In this document: positions 15,261 to 17,012 of the stretch, piece after piece
Numbering within the stretch: the first letter of the stretch is position 1
How the letters are laid out: each line of letters begins with the position of its first letter
Source of the DNA: an uncultured Prevotella sp.
GTDB lineage: Bacteria; Bacteroidota; Bacteroidia; Bacteroidales; Bacteroidaceae
Reading direction: 5' to 3'
DNA length: 17,012 nucleotides
NCBI GenBank assembly: GCA_900765465.1
Contig: CAAFRM010000079.1
Coordinates: 1-17,012, forward strand
Notes under the pieces: generated by a model
Database searches by the model: none
What the model saw: only the letters and a program-made list of their open reading frames with translations
What the model was told of the DNA's origin: nothing
Made by a program: the position numbers and the translations under genes

Positions 15261-15833
15261 ATGCTATTCCTAAAGTTATTTATCATATTTACCAAGATTG
15301 GTACATTTAATTTTGGTGGTGGATATGCGATGTTGTCACTCATCCACAACGAAACCGTAGTAAAGAACCATTGGCTCACCAATGCCGAGTTTACGGATAT
15401 CGTGGCTATCAGCCAATCTACTCCGGGCCCTATCGGCATCAACTGCGCCACTTATGTGGGTTATACCGCTTGTCTTCATGCCGGTTATCCTACCTGGGCA
15501 GCCTGGGCGGGTTCCTTCCTGGCATCCCTCTCCATCATGTGGCTGCCATTCATCATCATGATTCTCATCAGCCGTTATCTGATAACCCATAAGGATTCCA
15601 AGATTGTGAAGGACATCTTCGCCGGTCTTCGCCCTGCCATCATCGGATTGATTGCTGCAGCAGCTGTGCTCTTGATGAATAAGGAGAATTTTGGATCGCC
15701 AACAGAAGATCCATTTGCTTTCGGTGCCAGCGTAGCATTGTTCCTGGGTGCCTTCTATTTCACCAAGGCCAAAAAGGCAAACCCGATATTGCTGCTTTTC
15801 ATCTGTGGAATCATCGGGTTGTTTATCTTCTAA
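15261..15833 (+). CDS. Short-chain CHR (chromate-type) transporter, second subunit
   Basis: 190 residues from the ATG at 15261. A longer in-frame reading reaches back to 15129, but it would run through the first CHR gene and the heptamer repeat, and the protein from 15261 starts exactly like its partner. Motifs: FNFGGGYAMLSLIHNE (16-31) and STPGPIGINCATYVGYT (53-69), then IFAGLRPAIIGLIAAAAV. About six membrane segments are present, the last being ILLLFICGIIGLFIF at the C-terminus. It aligns with the first subunit over the whole length but differs in the P-G motif (PGPIGIN against PGIFAID), as is usual for the two types of short CHR subunit, so a heterodimer is expected. No Shine-Dalgarno site precedes it; an A-run does. 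Confidence 0.9.
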   Translation: MLFLKLFIIFTKIGTFNFGGGYAMLSLIHNETVVKNHWLTNAEFTDIVAISQSTPGPIGINCATYVGYTACLHAGYPTWAAWAGSFLASLSIMWLPFIIMILISRYLITHKDSKIVKDIFAGLRPAIIGLIAAAAVLLMNKENFGSPTEDPFAFGASVALFLGAFYFTKAKKANPILLLFICGIIGLFIF

Positions 15834-15925
15834 ACAACCCACCCTTCTAAAACATCCCATACGTCCAGAGCCAGCGGTCATCGGACGAAGAGAAAAGTAA
15901 AGGGCTAAAGCCTTCAGAAAAGGGC

Positions 15926-15954
15926 AAAAAAAAATTGATTGTCTCCCGACAACC
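15926..15954 (-). terminator. Minus-strand terminator hairpin in the convergent gap
   Basis: On the minus strand GGTTGTC and GACAATC pair over seven positions (one G-U) around a GGGA tetraloop, and the stem is followed by AA and nine T residues (15926-15934). This is a well-formed Rho-independent terminator lying beyond the stronger terminator of the DUF3256-like gene, so it seems to serve a separate short transcript. Confidence 0.65.
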
Positions 15955-15995
15955 AATCTTTTATTAACCTTAATAATCTAATACCATGAAAAACA
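15926..15995 (-). ncRNA. Candidate small RNA of about 70 nt
   Basis: A minus-strand -7 box at 16001-16008 and the terminator at 15926-15954 bracket about 70 bases with no convincing ORF. The implied RNA is AU-rich at its 5' part and ends in the tetraloop hairpin with a U-tract. It resembles no RNA family I can name. Expression is inferred only from the promoter-like and terminator-like ends. Confidence 0.3.
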
Positions 15996-16000
15996 CGTTG

Positions 16001-16008
16001 CAAAATTA
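16001..16008 (-). promoter_or_regulatory. Bacteroidota -7-like box before the candidate small RNA
   Basis: The minus strand reads TAATTTTG followed by C, a full TAnnTTTG match. A TTG at the preferred upstream distance is not evident. Confidence 0.4.
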
Positions 16009-16041
16009 CAAATAATCCTGCAACTTTCCATATTTTATTGC

Positions 16042-16079
16042 AAAAACCTACAGAGATTTAACTCTCTTTAAAGGTTTTT
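16042..16079. terminator. Terminator overlapping the end of the DUF3256-like gene
   Basis: AAAAACCT and AGGTTTTT form the outer stem and AGAGA with TCTCT the inner stem, with small internal loops. The stop codon of the DUF3256-like gene lies in the loop. On the minus strand GGTTTTTG supplies the U-tract, and on the plus strand GGTTTTTC does the same, so it may also stop read-through from the CHR genes. Confidence 0.75.
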
Positions 16080-16705
16080 CCATTCCATTTAAAGCTTCTT
16101 TGCAATTTTATTGCATTTACTGCCTTTTTATCTTCTGCAGAGAGCAATGGCAAAGACAGGCGTACAACCAGCGAGTTTTCGTTCTGCAAAAGCAAGGCAC
16201 TCACTATTCTCGGTTCTATCATCGCCTTCAGTTCTGCAAAGCGAGTTTCGCTCATCGTATCCGGTTTCTGGATAAGGCTTTCTGTCAAATCCTCCATTCG
16301 CTTACCATCCAGGAGACGAGTGGCATCCATCTTCTTCCAATCCTGATTATAGAAATAGAGCTCACTCTCCTTCTCGGGACCTGCGAAAGTCTTAACTACA
16401 CAGAGCACGGAATCTCCGTTTTCCACAGGCAACTTTTTCACCTGCAAGGTAGAAGCCTTGGTCATACGGATCTGCACGAAGTCCTGGGTCAGCGTATCCA
16501 TCACGCTCACCTCTTCCAAGAGATTCTTCACTTCAGCCTTCACTCCCATCTCCTGCAACTCAGCAAATTCGAGTCGCATGTTCTTGTTGAGACAAGGCAT
16601 TACTTCATCAGGCATCGAAACCAGCAGGTCTTTCATCGACTTGGCTTCCATGCTCAGGCTTGCTGTCATCAGGCAAGCGCATAATATATATTTTATCTTC
16701 TTCAT
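16058..16705 (-). CDS. DUF3256-like exported protein
   Basis: 215 residues from the ATG at 16705, which has a good ribosome site (AAGGA, nine bases upstream, lying inside the end of the preceding microprotein gene). A GTG one codon earlier is less likely. The signal peptide is MKKIKYILCACLMTASLSM with likely cleavage after SMEA; no lipobox is seen. The mature part, KSMKDLLVSMPDEVMPCLNKNMRLEF, followed by paired strands (VLCVVKTFAGPEKESELYFYNQDW split by turns) and LVVRLSLPLLSAEDKKAV, agrees with my memory of DUF3256, a Bacteroidales family of unknown role predicted in the periplasm. It ends in a terminator stem. Two small membrane proteins are encoded just upstream with gaps of 2 and 20 bases, so the three are probably made together. 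Confidence 0.85.
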   Translation of the reverse strand: MKKIKYILCACLMTASLSMEAKSMKDLLVSMPDEVMPCLNKNMRLEFAELQEMGVKAEVKNLLEEVSVMDTLTQDFVQIRMTKASTLQVKKLPVENGDSVLCVVKTFAGPEKESELYFYNQDWKKMDATRLLDGKRMEDLTESLIQKPDTMSETRFAELKAMIEPRIVSALLLQNENSLVVRLSLPLLSAEDKKAVNAIKLQRSFKWNGKTFKES

Positions 16706-16707
16706 CA

Positions 16708-16812
16708 CTACAATTCCTTAGACCACTTCTTTCCCCAAGGAGTAAAGAGCCATGCAAGAAAGGCCAATGCTACTATTGAGCACACGGCAAAAGTTAAAGC
16801 CAATGTATTCAT
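16708..16812 (-). CDS. 34-residue single-pass membrane microprotein A
   Basis: Exactly 34 residues. It starts MNTLALTF, has one hydrophobic segment (about residues 3-23, including VCSIVALAFLAW), and ends WLFTPWGKKWSKEL with a basic, Trp-rich tail that should stay in the cytoplasm or at the membrane face. A Shine-Dalgarno site AAAGG lies 8 bases before its ATG (16821-16825). Its stop is two bases before the ATG of the DUF3256-like gene, and its last codons hold that gene's ribosome site, which argues for real translation and coupling. It aligns without gaps to the microprotein encoded just upstream (14 of 34 identical). No function is known to me. Confidence 0.72.
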   Translation of the reverse strand: MNTLALTFAVCSIVALAFLAWLFTPWGKKWSKEL

Positions 16813-16832
16813 TTTTGAAGCCTTTAAATCAT

Positions 16833-16937
16833 TTAGAGATTCTCCAAGAATTTCTTGCCCCATTTTGTATGAAGCCAAAGTGCTATAGCACCTGCAACGA
16901 CCGTAATCGTCGCATAAATCATAACCAATCCTTCCAT
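16833..16937 (-). CDS. 34-residue single-pass membrane microprotein B, paralogue of A
   Basis: Also exactly 34 residues. It starts MEGLVMIYATITVV, has one hydrophobic segment (about 3-22), and ends LWLHTKWGKKFLENL. Shared positions with microprotein A include Leu4, Ala9, Val14, Ala15, Ala17, Trp21, Leu22, Thr24, Trp26, Gly27, Lys28, Lys29 and Leu34. It is the first gene after the predicted promoter; the leader is about 12 bases with only a weak ribosome site (AGAG). Twenty bases separate its stop from the start of A. The equal length, shared tail and order support a tandem duplication of a real gene. The function is unknown. Confidence 0.68.
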   Translation of the reverse strand: MEGLVMIYATITVVAGAIALWLHTKWGKKFLENL

Positions 16938-16954
16938 ATTTCTCTATTTTCCGA

Positions 16955-16985
16955 CAAAAGTACAGAAAATAATTGTAATCTGCAA
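16955..16985 (-). promoter_or_regulatory. Bacteroidota promoter for the microprotein-DUF3256 operon
   Basis: The minus strand shows TTG (16985-16983), 20 bases, then TACTTTTG (16962-16955), matching the TTG-N19/20-TAnnTTTG consensus well. The box ends 17 bases before the first microprotein ATG. Confidence 0.72.
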
Positions 16986-17012
16986 GTTTTTTCGTGTTTT
17001 TCTATCCAACAA

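Noticed and set aside
14684..15833. A metal-resistance island
   Set aside because: There is only the CHR pair, without a chrB-type regulator, mobility gene or composition shift.

Overview
The window looks like a chromosomal segment of a gut or oral Bacteroidales bacterium, most likely Prevotellaceae (Segatella/Prevotella type). Evidence: an archaeal-type ProRS, an Oar-like TonB receptor, lipoproteins with an acidic stretch after the lipid-bearing Cys, BACON, DUF4836-like and DUF3256-like proteins, Bacteroidota -7 promoter boxes (TAnnTTTG), weak Shine-Dalgarno sites and AT-rich spacers. There are no RNA genes, insertion sequences, CRISPR arrays or phage genes. No gene-free stretch exceeds about 225 bases. 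Coding density and base use look like stable core chromosome. All family names come from reading the sequence and from memory; no database search was run.

Layout. (1) 1-2383, plus strand: the 3' part of proS, a small exported protein of unknown function, a 130-residue cytosolic protein of unknown function, and a bidirectional terminator. (2) 8400-2423, minus strand: a promoter, then an Oar-like TonB-dependent outer-membrane receptor, a BACON/OB-fold-like lipoprotein and a DRGH-type nuclease lipoprotein, ending at the shared terminator. Both lipoproteins carry a surface-export-like signal, so the set reads as a candidate machine for capturing and cutting extracellular nucleic acid. (3) 14575-8457, minus strand: six close-packed genes that look like one operon: a NupG-type nucleoside/H+ symporter, a bifunctional-nuclease (DUF151) protein with a UvrB/C motif, RsmE, a DUF4836-like lipoprotein, a divergent ABC ATPase and an FtsX-type permease, then a strong terminator. 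(4) 14650-15833, plus strand: a divergently transcribed pair of short-chain CHR (chromate-type) transporters separated by a heptamer tandem repeat. (5) 15834-16057: a convergent gap holding a minus-strand promoter box, a hairpin and a U-tract that together could make a transcript of about 70 nt. (6) 16985-16042, minus strand: a promoter, two tandem 34-residue membrane microproteins related to each other, and a DUF3256-like exported protein, ending at a terminator.

How the parts may work together. The surface nuclease, the outer-membrane receptor and the separately transcribed inner-membrane nucleoside symporter could form a path from extracellular DNA/RNA to cytoplasmic nucleosides, but a periplasmic nucleotidase would still be needed and none is present here. 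The most novel item is the pair of 34-residue microproteins at 16708-16937. They align without gaps at 14 of 34 positions and share a WL-x-T-x-WGKK end. They are coupled to a DUF3256-like gene and preceded by a good Bacteroidota promoter.
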